Source of the DNA: Gluconacetobacter johannae | Lineage (GTDB): Bacteria > Pseudomonadota > Alphaproteobacteria > Acetobacterales > Acetobacteraceae | DNA: 64,000 nucleotides | Assembly (NCBI RefSeq): GCF_025994435.1 | Contig: NZ_BAQK01000008.1 | Coordinates: 114,675 to 178,674 of the forward strand | Direction: 5' to 3' | Shown: positions 50,697 to 58,908 of the stretch, piece after piece | Numbering within the stretch: position 1 is the stretch's first letter | How the letters are laid out: each line of letters begins with the position of its first letter | The notes under the pieces: generated by a model | What the model was told of the DNA's origin: nothing | Seen by the model: only the letters and a program-made list of their open reading frames with translations | Database searches by the model: none | Program-made: the position numbers and the translations under genes

Positions 50697-51667
50697 CGGC
50701 GCCCGACCTGACAGCACTGGCCCGGCAGATCCGTCAGGGGCGGGCGCTGGCGGCCAAGCACGACATCGCCGAGGTCGTGGCGCGGCTGGGGCTTCCCGCC
50801 GAAGGGCTGCCGCGCCTGGGGGACGATTGCGCCGCCATTCCGGACGGCGACGGTTTCCTGCTGTTCGCCACCGAAGGATTCCAGGACGCGTTCGTCCGGT
50901 CCATGCCGTGGTTCGCGGGCTATTGCGGCGTCATGGTCAATGCCGGCGACGTGGCGGCGATGGGCGGACGCCCCATCGCCGTGGTCGATGCGCTGTGGAG
51001 CCGCGACGGCGACCAGGCGGCGCCGATCCTGCAAGGTCTGGCCTGCGGGGCGCGGACCTACGGCATTCCGGTGCTGGGCGGCCATACCAATCTGCGTGCC
51101 GGCCAGCAGGCCCTGTCGGTCGCCATCCTGGGCCGCGCCCGTCGCCTGCTGACCAGCTTCGACGCCCGGCCCGGCGAGGTGCTGGTCGCGGCCATCGACC
51201 TGCGCGGCCGCTGGCATGATCCGCATCCATTCTGGGATGCCAGTTCCGCGCTGTGCGACACGGAAGCGGCGGGACGCCTGCGCGGGGACCTGGAGATCCT
51301 GCCCGGCATCGCCGAGGACGGGCTGAGCCGCGCCGCCAAGGACATCAGCATGGCCGGCCTGGTCGGCACGGCCCTGATGCTGGCGGAATGTTCGCGCATC
51401 GGCATCACCATCGACCTTGACGCTATTCCCGCGCCGCCGGGCGTGGACATGGGGCGGTGGCTGGCCGCCTTCCCCAGCTACGGCTTCCTGCTGACCGCGC
51501 GGCCGGACGATGTACCCGCCGTCCTGGCCCGTTTCGCCGCGCGCGGCATCGCGGCGTCGGCCATCGGCGCCTGCCAGGACGGGACGTGCGTGGACGTGAT
51601 CCGCGACGGGGCGCGTGAGACGGTCTGGGACCTGGCGCGGGCGCCGCTGATGGGATGCGCGCCATGA
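50693..51667 (+). CDS. nitF: Nit1C AIR-synthase-like protein (Sll0787 family)
   Basis: A 324-residue member of the PurM/ThiL/SelD-type ATP-binding superfamily. It shows LPRLGDDCAAIPDGDG, GVMVNAGDVAAMGGRPIAVV and GHTNLRAGQQALSVAILG, the conserved ATP/metal strands. It would use ATP to phosphorylate or cyclise an intermediate. The GTG start at 50693 is strongly supported by GGAGG five bases upstream and by the four-base overlap with the GNAT gene. It overlaps the glycosyltransferase gene by four bases as well. Confidence 0.9.
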   Translation: MTAPDLTALARQIRQGRALAAKHDIAEVVARLGLPAEGLPRLGDDCAAIPDGDGFLLFATEGFQDAFVRSMPWFAGYCGVMVNAGDVAAMGGRPIAVVDALWSRDGDQAAPILQGLACGARTYGIPVLGGHTNLRAGQQALSVAILGRARRLLTSFDARPGEVLVAAIDLRGRWHDPHPFWDASSALCDTEAAGRLRGDLEILPGIAEDGLSRAAKDISMAGLVGTALMLAECSRIGITIDLDAIPAPPGVDMGRWLAAFPSYGFLLTARPDDVPAVLARFAARGIAASAIGACQDGTCVDVIRDGARETVWDLARAPLMGCAP

Positions 51668-52809
51668 CGCGGCGGATCGGCATTGTGGCGCATTCCACCA
51701 ATCCGCGCGGCGGCGTCGTGCATGCCATGCACCTGGCCGAGGCCCTGTGCGAGGCGGGCGACGACGCCATCCTGATCGCGCCCGACGTCGCGGGGCGCGG
51801 GTTCTTTCGCCGGCCGGCCTGCCCGGTGATCTGCATCCCCGCGCGGCCCGAGGCCGATGTCGCGTCGATGGTCGAACGGCGGATCGTCGAGATCCGCGAC
51901 GCCGTGCGGGGGATGCGGCTGGATATCGTCCACGCGCAGGACCCGATCGGCGCGAACGCGCTGGCCGATCTGGTCGCCGAAGGGGCGCTGCCCGGCTTCG
52001 TCCGGACGGTGCATCATCTGGACCGGTTCGACGATGCGCGCCTGGCGCGGCGGCAGGACCGGGGCGTCCACGCGGCGACGCAGTTGCTGTGCGTCAGCGA
52101 CATGTGGCGGGACGTGCTGCGCGATCGGTATGGACGGGACGCCGAATGTGTCGGCAATGGCGTCGATGTGCGGCGGTACCGGCCGGAGGCCGACGCGCGC
52201 GACGAGGGTATCCGTCAGGCCCTGGGGCTGGAAGACGATGCCGTCATCGTCCTGGCCGTGGGCGGGGTGGAGGCGCGCAAGAACACCATCGCCCTTTTCG
52301 AGGCCTGCGTGGCGCTGCGACAGGAGCATCCGCGCCTGCATCTGGTGATCGCCGGCGGGGCGACGCTGCTGGATCACGGGACCTATCGTGCCGCCTTCGA
52401 CGACCGGGTGCGCGCCGCCGGCGCCGACGGCTGGGTCGTGCGGGCCGGGGTGATGGCGGACGAGGCCATGCCGGCGCTGTATCGTGCGGCGCATGTCCTG
52501 GCCTACCCTTCGGTGTCCGAAGGGTTCGGACTGTGCCCGCTGGAAGCCCTGGCCTGCGGCATTCCCGTCGTGCTGCCGCGCCAGGCGCCGTTCAGCGCGC
52601 ATCTGCGGGCCGACGATGCCGTGTGGTGCGACCCCGGTGACGCCGCGAGCCTGGACCGGGCGATGGGCCGCGCGCTGCAGGACGAAACACGGCGCTACTT
52701 CCGCGCGTGGGGGCCGAAGACCGCCGGCCGCTTCACCTGGGCGGCCGTCGCCGCCGCACATCATCCCGCCTATGACCGCCTGCCCCGAAAGGCCGCCCTC
52801 CATGCCTGA
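51664..52809 (+). CDS. Nit1C glycosyltransferase (MSMEG_0565 family)
   Basis: A 381-residue GT-B-fold glycosyltransferase (family 4 type). It has N-terminal GIVAHSTNPRGGVVHAMHLA and the C-terminal donor site SEGFGLCPLEALACGIPVVL (E-x7-E). This subfamily belongs to the Nit1C cluster in mycobacteria and cyanobacteria but is missing from several Pseudomonas versions as I recall. A sugar-nucleotide donor and a cluster-specific acceptor are expected, both unknown. The ATG at 51664 overlaps the previous stop (ATGA). Confidence 0.9.
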   Translation: MTRRIGIVAHSTNPRGGVVHAMHLAEALCEAGDDAILIAPDVAGRGFFRRPACPVICIPARPEADVASMVERRIVEIRDAVRGMRLDIVHAQDPIGANALADLVAEGALPGFVRTVHHLDRFDDARLARRQDRGVHAATQLLCVSDMWRDVLRDRYGRDAECVGNGVDVRRYRPEADARDEGIRQALGLEDDAVIVLAVGGVEARKNTIALFEACVALRQEHPRLHLVIAGGATLLDHGTYRAAFDDRVRAAGADGWVVRAGVMADEAMPALYRAAHVLAYPSVSEGFGLCPLEALACGIPVVLPRQAPFSAHLRADDAVWCDPGDAASLDRAMGRALQDETRRYFRAWGPKTAGRFTWAAVAAAHHPAYDRLPRKAALHA

Positions 52810-53098
52810 GATGCTGTTTCACGTCCGCTGGCCGGACGGTGCGGAAAGCCGGTGCTACTCGCCGTCGCTGGTCGTCGCCGATCATCTGGCCTGCGGGCAA
52901 TCCTATCGCGTGCCGGATTTCCTGGCCCGCAGCCGTGCGGCCCTGACCGAGGCCAGCGCGCGGGTGCAGGCCCGGTACGGTTTCCCCTGCGGCCGCGCGC
53001 TGGCGCAACGCGATGAGATCGAGCGCCGATGCGCCGCCTTCGCCGATACGCCCGACGCGCAGGTTCATGTCGTGGGCTTCGATCAACATTCATCCTGA
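52802..53098 (+). CDS. nitG: Nit1C small protein, MSMEG_0570 family
   Basis: A 98-residue protein with FHVRWPDGAESRCYSPSLVV at the N terminus, matching the MSMEG_0570 nitrogen-starvation family. No catalytic motif is seen. It overlaps the glycosyltransferase gene by eight bases and is followed by the flavin oxidoreductase after 17 bases. Role unknown, but it occurs only inside Nit1C clusters. Confidence 0.85.
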   Translation: MPEMLFHVRWPDGAESRCYSPSLVVADHLACGQSYRVPDFLARSRAALTEASARVQARYGFPCGRALAQRDEIERRCAAFADTPDAQVHVVGFDQHSS

Positions 53099-53115
53099 TG
53101 TCAGGAGACTCCATC

Positions 53116-54360
53116 ATGACAGAGACGAAATGCCCCGTGGTGATCGTGGGCGGTGGACAGGCGGGCCTGTCGCTCAGCTGGTATCTCTGCCGCCTGGACG
53201 TGGCCCATGTGGTGCTGGAGGCCCACACCGCCTGCCATGCCTGGGAGGACGAACGGTGGGACAGTTTTTCGCTGGTGACGCCCAACTGGCAATGCGCCCT
53301 GCCCGGCCATCCCTACCGGGGTGACGATCCGCACGGCTTCATGGTCAAGCAGCAGATCGTGGAATACGTGCAAGGTTTCGTGAAATCCTTCGATCCGCCG
53401 CTGCGGTGCGGCGTGCGTGTAACCGGCGTCAGTCGTGCGGGCGGTGGCTACCGGGTCGAGACGACTGATGGCGTCTATGTGGCGGCGCATGTCGTGATCG
53501 CGACCGGCGCCTATAGCGAGGCGGTCATTCCCGGATATGCCAGCGCCATTGATCCGGCGATTACGCAGGTCCATTCACAGTCCTATCGCAATCCGCACGC
53601 CCTGCCCGAGGGCGCGGTGCTGGTCGTCGGCAGCGGGCAGTCGGGCGCGCAGATCGTCGAGGATCTGCATCTGGCGGGGCGCAGGGTGCATCTGTGCGTC
53701 GGCAACGCGCCGCGCGTCTCACGTTTCTATCGCGGCCGCGATGTGGTCGACTGGCTTGCCGACATGAAATTCTACGACCTCACCGTCGACCGGCATCCGT
53801 TGCGCGACGGCGCGCGGGACAAGACGAACCATTACGTCACCGGCCGCAATGGCGGCCACGATCTGGACCTGCGCCAGTTCGCCCTGGAAGGTGTCGCCCT
53901 GCACGGCAGCCTGAAGAACATTCGCGACGATATCGCGTGTTTTGGAAACGATCTTACCGAGAACCTGGACGACGCCGACCGGACCAATGCGAATATCAAG
54001 GCGTCGATCGACGCCTATATCGCCCGCGAGGACATCGCGGCGCCGACGGAGGCGGCCTATGTGCCGGTCTGGACGCCGGACGGGGGAAATGCGCCGCTGG
54101 ACCTGAAGGCGGCGGGCATCACCAGCATCATCTGGTGTATCGGCTTTCGGCCCGATTATCGCTGGATCGACGTGCCGGTGTTCAACGGGCGGGGGCAGCC
54201 GGTCTGGCATCGGGGCGAGACCGAGCAGCCGGGGCTGGCCTTCCTGGGCCTGCCCTGGCAGCACACCTGGGGATCGGCGCGGTTTTCCGGCATTTCCCGC
54301 GATGCCGCCTATCTGGCCGGCAGGATCGTCGGGCGCCCGGTGCCGGTCGCCGGCGCGTAA
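53116..54360 (+). CDS. nitH: Nit1C flavin-dependent oxidoreductase (MSMEG_0569 family)
   Basis: A 414-residue FAD/NAD(P)H oxidoreductase of the flavin-monooxygenase type. The FAD site is VGGGQAGLS at 11-19 and the NADPH-type motif is VVGSGQSGAQIVEDL near residue 175. The C-terminal FLGLPWQHTWGSARFSGI is typical of the family. It may N- or C-oxygenate a nitrile-pathway intermediate. AGGAG precedes the ATG by eight bases. Last canonical Nit1C gene, and the acyl-CoA ligase starts seven bases downstream, suggesting the transcript continues. Confidence 0.92.
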   Translation: MTETKCPVVIVGGGQAGLSLSWYLCRLDVAHVVLEAHTACHAWEDERWDSFSLVTPNWQCALPGHPYRGDDPHGFMVKQQIVEYVQGFVKSFDPPLRCGVRVTGVSRAGGGYRVETTDGVYVAAHVVIATGAYSEAVIPGYASAIDPAITQVHSQSYRNPHALPEGAVLVVGSGQSGAQIVEDLHLAGRRVHLCVGNAPRVSRFYRGRDVVDWLADMKFYDLTVDRHPLRDGARDKTNHYVTGRNGGHDLDLRQFALEGVALHGSLKNIRDDIACFGNDLTENLDDADRTNANIKASIDAYIAREDIAAPTEAAYVPVWTPDGGNAPLDLKAAGITSIIWCIGFRPDYRWIDVPVFNGRGQPVWHRGETEQPGLAFLGLPWQHTWGSARFSGISRDAAYLAGRIVGRPVPVAGA

Positions 54361-54367
54361 CGTCCTC

Positions 54368-56134
54368 ATGCTTCCCTGGACAACCCACCGCGACATGATG
54401 GCGGCGTATCGCGCCGACCCGGACGGGTTCTGGTTGGCGGCGGCGCGCCGTATCGCCTGGACGCGCCATCCCGAAGGCGCCGCCACGCGGCGTGCCGATG
54501 GATGGCACGACTGGTTCGCCGGCGGATGGCTGAACAGCTGCTACAACGCTGTCGATCGTCATGTCGATGCCGGCCATGGAGAGCGTGAGGCCCTGATCTG
54601 GCACGGCGCGGCGGACGGGGCGTGCGAAACCCTGACCTATGCGGCGCTGCGCGCGCGGGTGGCGGGATTCGCCGGGGGCCTGCGCGACCTGGGCGTCAGG
54701 ACGGGGGATCGGGTCCTGATTTCCATGCCCAGCCTGCCGGAAACCGTGATCGCCATGCTGGCCTGCGCCCGTCTTGGGGCCATCCATGTCGTCGTCTTCG
54801 GTGGCTATGCGGCGCGGGAACTGGCGGCGCGGATCGACGACACCGCGCCCGTGGTGGTGATCGCGGCCACATGCGGGTTCCAGGGGCGGACGATGGTGCC
54901 CCATATGCCGTTGCTGGAACAGGCCCTGGCGCTGGCCGTCCATCGCCCGTCGGCCTGCGTGCTGGTGCGGCGGGCGGCCTGTCCGGTAGGGCTGCGGCCC
55001 GGACGCGACCATGATTTCCACGCGCTGGAACGTCACGCCCCGGCTGACCCGGTCGCGGTCCGGGCCGAGGACCCGCTGTATATCCTGCATACCTCGGGCA
55101 CGACCGGCGCGCCCAAGGGGGTCGTGCGCGACAATGGCGGCCATGCGGTGGCGCTGGCCCTGTCGATGGAGCTGATCTACGGCATGGCGCCGGGGCAGGT
55201 CTTCTTCACCACGTCCGACCTGGGCTGGGTGGTGGGGCATTCCTACGCGGTCTATGGGCCGCTGCTGGCCGGCTGCACCAGCCTGTTCGCCGAAGGGCCG
55301 CTGGAGGCGCGGGCGATCCTGCCGCTGTGCGCCCGGCATCGGGTTCGGGTGTTGTTCACCACGCCGACCAGCCTGCGGCTGCTGCGCCGGCAGGCGGGCG
55401 ACGGCCCGCTGTCCGGCGGGCCGGACCTGGCGGCGGTGTTCGTGGCGGGGGAACGGTCGGACCCGGAACTGTTGGCCTGGGCAGGCCGGGCCCTCGGTCG
55501 GCCGGTCCTGGACCATTGGTGGCAGACCGAGACGGGATGGAGCATCGCGGGGCCTTCTCTCGGCCTGCGGGACGCGGACCTGACCGCGCGGCCGGGGCCG
55601 GGTTTCGACCTTCAGGCGCGCGAGGGGGAATTGATACTGCGCCTGCCCCTGCCGCCGGGATGCCTGTCGGGGGTCTGGCGTGGCGCGGATTTTCCGGACC
55701 GCTATCTGGACGCGACGCGGCACTATTACCGGACCTTCGATGTCGGCGCGCTGGGGGCGGACGGCATGGTCCGGCTGACGGCGCGGCTGGACGACGTCAT
55801 CAAGGTCGCAGGCCGGCGGATCGCCAGCGGCCAGTTGGAAGACGTGATCGCGGCCCATCCGATGGTGGGCGAGTGTGCGGTGGTGGGGGTGCCCAGCGGG
55901 CTGCGAGGCGAAATTCCCGTGGCCTATGTCGTGCCCTCCGTTCCGGTCGCTACACCGGGGCTGGGGGCGGATCTGGTGGACCTGGTACGGCGGCAGATCG
56001 GCCCGTTCACCGGCTTGCGGGACGTCGTCTTTGTGGGCAGCCTGCCGCGCACGCGTTCGGGCAAGATCGTGCGCCGGGCGTTGCGCGACAGGTCGTCGCG
56101 AGATGTCGCAACCCAGGCCATCCCCACCGCGTAG
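54368..56134 (+). CDS. AMP-forming acyl-CoA ligase (acetyl/propionyl-CoA synthetase-like) in the Nit1C transcript
   Basis: A 588-residue adenylating enzyme. It has the P-loop YILHTSGTTGAPKGVV, the A5-type WWQTETGW and the C-terminal catalytic Lys in RTRSGKIVRR. The N terminus contains the acetyl-CoA-synthetase-type WLNSCYNAVDRHV. By motif it is nearest PrpE/Acs. It is shorter than typical Acs (about 650) and has a divergent acyl-pocket region. Only seven bases separate it from the flavin oxidoreductase, so it may activate the acid released by the nitrilase. It is not a standard Nit1C member as far as I know. Confidence 0.9.
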   Translation: MLPWTTHRDMMAAYRADPDGFWLAAARRIAWTRHPEGAATRRADGWHDWFAGGWLNSCYNAVDRHVDAGHGEREALIWHGAADGACETLTYAALRARVAGFAGGLRDLGVRTGDRVLISMPSLPETVIAMLACARLGAIHVVVFGGYAARELAARIDDTAPVVVIAATCGFQGRTMVPHMPLLEQALALAVHRPSACVLVRRAACPVGLRPGRDHDFHALERHAPADPVAVRAEDPLYILHTSGTTGAPKGVVRDNGGHAVALALSMELIYGMAPGQVFFTTSDLGWVVGHSYAVYGPLLAGCTSLFAEGPLEARAILPLCARHRVRVLFTTPTSLRLLRRQAGDGPLSGGPDLAAVFVAGERSDPELLAWAGRALGRPVLDHWWQTETGWSIAGPSLGLRDADLTARPGPGFDLQAREGELILRLPLPPGCLSGVWRGADFPDRYLDATRHYYRTFDVGALGADGMVRLTARLDDVIKVAGRRIASGQLEDVIAAHPMVGECAVVGVPSGLRGEIPVAYVVPSVPVATPGLGADLVDLVRRQIGPFTGLRDVVFVGSLPRTRSGKIVRRALRDRSSRDVATQAIPTA

Positions 56135-56146
56135 GAGGAAGACCGC

Positions 56147-56620
56147 ATGTCCGAAGCCCGTCCCCCCGTGCCGCCGTTCACCGCCGAGACCGCGACCCGC
56201 AAGGTGCGCGGCGCCGAGGATGGCTGGAACAGTTGCGACCCGCATCGGGTGTCGCTGGTCTACACCCCCGACAGTTTCTGGCGGAATCGGTCGGAATTCA
56301 TCCAGGGCCGGACGGCGATCATCGCCTTCCTGACCCGTAAATGGCAGGCCGAACGGGAATATCGGCTCATCAAGGAACTCTGGGCCTTTACGGATGACAG
56401 GCTGGCCGTCCGCTTCGCCTATGAATGGCATGATGCGGCCGGGAACTGGTTCCGGTCCTACGGCAACGAAAATTGGGAATTCGATGGGAATGGGCTGATG
56501 CGCCGGCGCTTCGCCAGCATCAACGACCTGCCGATCCGTGACGACGAACGCAAATTCTTCTGGGACCGCGCGGGGCCGCGCCCGGCCGATCATCCGGGCC
56601 TGTCGGACCTGGGATTGTAG
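56147..56620 (+). CDS. DUF1348 (NTF2-fold) protein
   Basis: A 157-residue protein of the DUF1348 family with the NTF2-like cone fold. It shows DPHRVSLVYTPDSFWRNR, RLAVRFAYEWHDAAGNWFRS and NENWEFDGNGLMRRR, all near-invariant in the family. Function unknown. AGGAGGAAG precedes the ATG, and the gene starts 12 bases after the acyl-CoA ligase, so it closes the Nit1C-containing transcript. NTF2-fold proteins often bind small hydrophobic or polar metabolites. Confidence 0.9.
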   Translation: MSEARPPVPPFTAETATRKVRGAEDGWNSCDPHRVSLVYTPDSFWRNRSEFIQGRTAIIAFLTRKWQAEREYRLIKELWAFTDDRLAVRFAYEWHDAAGNWFRSYGNENWEFDGNGLMRRRFASINDLPIRDDERKFFWDRAGPRPADHPGLSDLGL

Positions 56621-56624
56621 GAAC

Positions 56625-56650
56625 CCGGCAAGGGCCAGGGCCCTTGCCGG
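56625..56650. terminator. Strong hairpin between convergent DUF1348 and dcp genes
   Basis: A 12-base perfect stem (CCGGCAAGGGCC at 56625-56636 with its complement at 56639-56650) and a two-base loop. No long T-run on either side. Located exactly between two convergent stops, so it probably works in both directions. Confidence 0.5.
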
Positions 56651-56656
56651 CGCGCG

Positions 56657-58789
56657 TCACTCGTCGCCGGGGATCAGTCCGCGATGGCGCAGCATCGGGG
56701 TGATGTCGGGGTCTTTTCCATAGAAGGCGCGGAACATCGGTCCGTACTCCTGTGTATGGCCGCGCGAGAGGATCATGTCGCGGAATCTCTGCCCGTTTTC
56801 GCGGGTCAGGCCGCCATGGGCGCGGAACCAGGCGAAGGCCGCGTCGTCCAGCATTTCGGTCCACAGATAGGCATAATATCCGGCCGCGTAGCCGTTGGCC
56901 CAGATATGGAGGAAATAGCTGGACCGATACCGCGTGGGCACGTCCTTCGTATCGAGGCCCATCCGGTCCATCGACGCGGCTTCGAACCGGTCGACGTCCT
57001 GACGCGGCGCGGCGGGCTTGATCGTGTGCCAGTCCATGTCCAGCCTGGCGGCGGTGATGATCTCGCCCAGCGCATAGCCCTGGTCGAAGCGCGCGGCCTT
57101 CTTGATCTTGTCCACCAGGGCCTGGGGCATCGGCGCGCCGGTCTGGTACTGTTTCGCGTAATGGGCGAAGACGATCGGGTCCAGCGCCCAATGTTCGTTG
57201 AACTGCGAGGGAAATTCGACGAAATCGCGCGCGACCGCCGTACCGGACAGCGTCGGGTAGGTCTGGTCGGCGAACATGCCGTGCAGCGCATGACCGAATT
57301 CGTGGAACATCGTGGTGACGTCATCGAAACTTATCAGCGCGGGCTGGCCTGCCGCCGGCTTGGTGAAATTGGCGACGTTATAGATGACCGGCTTCGTGCC
57401 CAGCAGGTGCGACTGCCCGACGAAGTTCGACATCCATGCGCCGCCATTCTTGTTGTCGCGCTTGAAATAGTCGAAATAGACCAGCGCCAGCGGCGACCCG
57501 TCCTTGTCCGAGACCTCGAACACCCGGACGTCGGGATTGTAGACCGGGATATCCTTCCGTTCCTTGAACGAAATGCCGTAAAGCTGGCTGGCGGCGAAGA
57601 ACACGCCGTCGCGCAGGACGGTATCGAGTTCGAAATACGGCTTCACCTGGTCCTGGTCCAGATCGTAGCGCGCCTTGCGGACCTGTTCGGCATACAGCCG
57701 CCAGTCCCAGGGTTCGGGCTTGAAGGTCTTGCCGTCCTTCTCGATGGCGGACTGGATGTCCGCGACCTCGCGCTTCTGTTCGGCCAGGGTGGCGGGCACG
57801 AGCTGGGCGATGAAATGCTGCACGGCGTCGGGCGTCCTGGCCATCTGGTCGTACAGCACATAGGACGCATAGTCCGGGTAGCCCAGCAGCGCCGCCTTGC
57901 GCGCGCGCAACTGCGCCAGTTCCGCGATGGTGGCGCGGGTATCGCCGGCGTCGCCCCGTTCGGCGCGCAGCCAGCCGTTGGTGAACAAAGCCTTGCGGGT
58001 GTCGCGGTTTTCCAGCGTCTGCAATGCCGGCTGCTGTGTCGTGTTCTGCAGCGGCAGGGCCCATTTGCCGGTCAGCCCGCGATCATGCGCCGCCGACGTC
58101 GCGGCGGCGAGGGCGGCCGGGTCCAGCCCCGCCAGCGCCGCCTTGTCCGACACGGCCAATGCGCCGGCCCTGGTCGCGGCCAGCAGTTTCTGCTGGAAGA
58201 GGGTCTCCAGCGTCGACAGGCGCGTGTTCAGGCGCCGCAGCGTCGCCTTGTCGGTGTCGGACAACCGGGCGCCGGCATGGACGAATTGCTGATGATAGAC
58301 CTCCAGCAACTGGGCCTGTTCCGGGTCCAGCTTCAGGGTCGCGCGGGCGGCATGGAGCGCCTGCACGCGGGCGAACAGCCTTGGGTCGAGGTAGATCGCA
58401 TCCTGATGCTGCGCCAGCAGGGGGGCGATGGCCGCCTGCACCTTGTCCAGCGTCGGGTTCGTGTTGGCCTGGTAGACCCCGGAGAAGGTTTCCGATACGC
58501 GGTCGAGCACCCGTCCGGATCGTTCCATCGCGGTGATGGTGTTGTCGAAGGTCGGCGCGGCGGGATTGCCGGCGATGGCCTGGATTTCGGCGCGCTGCGC
58601 CTTCATGCCCAGCAGGAAGGCGGGCTGGTAGTCGCCGTCGTGGATCAGGTCGAACCGGGGGGCCTGAAACGGCAGCGTACTGGCGGCCAGGAAGGGATTG
58701 GCGGCGGCCCGCGCCAATGCCGGGGCGGTGGACCAGCCGGCCAGGCAGGTGACGAGGGCGGCAGTACGAAGCCAGACGGCGCGGTTCAT
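56657..58789 (-). CDS. dcp: Periplasmic peptidyl-dipeptidase Dcp-like (M3 family)
   Basis: A 710-residue M3 metallopeptidase with an N-terminal signal peptide (ALVTCLAGWSTAPALARA). The zinc motif HEFGH is at residues 496-500 (TTMFHEFGHALHGMF), with the third ligand Glu expected in the following ARDFVEFPSQFNEHW stretch. Dcp releases C-terminal dipeptides from short peptides. The signal peptide places this one in the periplasm, unlike the cytosolic OpdA. AAGGA precedes the ATG by seven bases. Confidence 0.92.
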   Translation of the reverse strand: MNRAVWLRTAALVTCLAGWSTAPALARAAANPFLAASTLPFQAPRFDLIHDGDYQPAFLLGMKAQRAEIQAIAGNPAAPTFDNTITAMERSGRVLDRVSETFSGVYQANTNPTLDKVQAAIAPLLAQHQDAIYLDPRLFARVQALHAARATLKLDPEQAQLLEVYHQQFVHAGARLSDTDKATLRRLNTRLSTLETLFQQKLLAATRAGALAVSDKAALAGLDPAALAAATSAAHDRGLTGKWALPLQNTTQQPALQTLENRDTRKALFTNGWLRAERGDAGDTRATIAELAQLRARKAALLGYPDYASYVLYDQMARTPDAVQHFIAQLVPATLAEQKREVADIQSAIEKDGKTFKPEPWDWRLYAEQVRKARYDLDQDQVKPYFELDTVLRDGVFFAASQLYGISFKERKDIPVYNPDVRVFEVSDKDGSPLALVYFDYFKRDNKNGGAWMSNFVGQSHLLGTKPVIYNVANFTKPAAGQPALISFDDVTTMFHEFGHALHGMFADQTYPTLSGTAVARDFVEFPSQFNEHWALDPIVFAHYAKQYQTGAPMPQALVDKIKKAARFDQGYALGEIITAARLDMDWHTIKPAAPRQDVDRFEAASMDRMGLDTKDVPTRYRSSYFLHIWANGYAAGYYAYLWTEMLDDAAFAWFRAHGGLTRENGQRFRDMILSRGHTQEYGPMFRAFYGKDPDITPMLRHRGLIPGDE

Positions 58790-58867
58790 TCACGTATCCT
58801 TCCCGGTGTCCCGGCCGGAAGGGGCGTGTCGCCCCATCCGGCCGGCGCAGCATGGCCGAAGGACGGA

Positions 58868-58900
58868 CAAAAAACCACCCGACCCGGAACGATCGGGTGG
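58868..58900 (-). terminator. Intrinsic terminator of the nemR-nemA operon
   Basis: On the minus strand, CCACCCGA (58900-58893) pairs with TCGGGTGG (58882-58875) and is followed by six T (58874-58869). It lies directly after the nemA stop at 58909. A good rho-independent signal. Confidence 0.8.
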
Positions 58901-58908
58901 AGAAACGT

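Noticed and set aside
54182..56593. Open frame of about 800 codons on the minus strand
   Set aside because: Antisense to the acyl-CoA ligase and neighbours, which have complete catalytic motifs on the plus strand.
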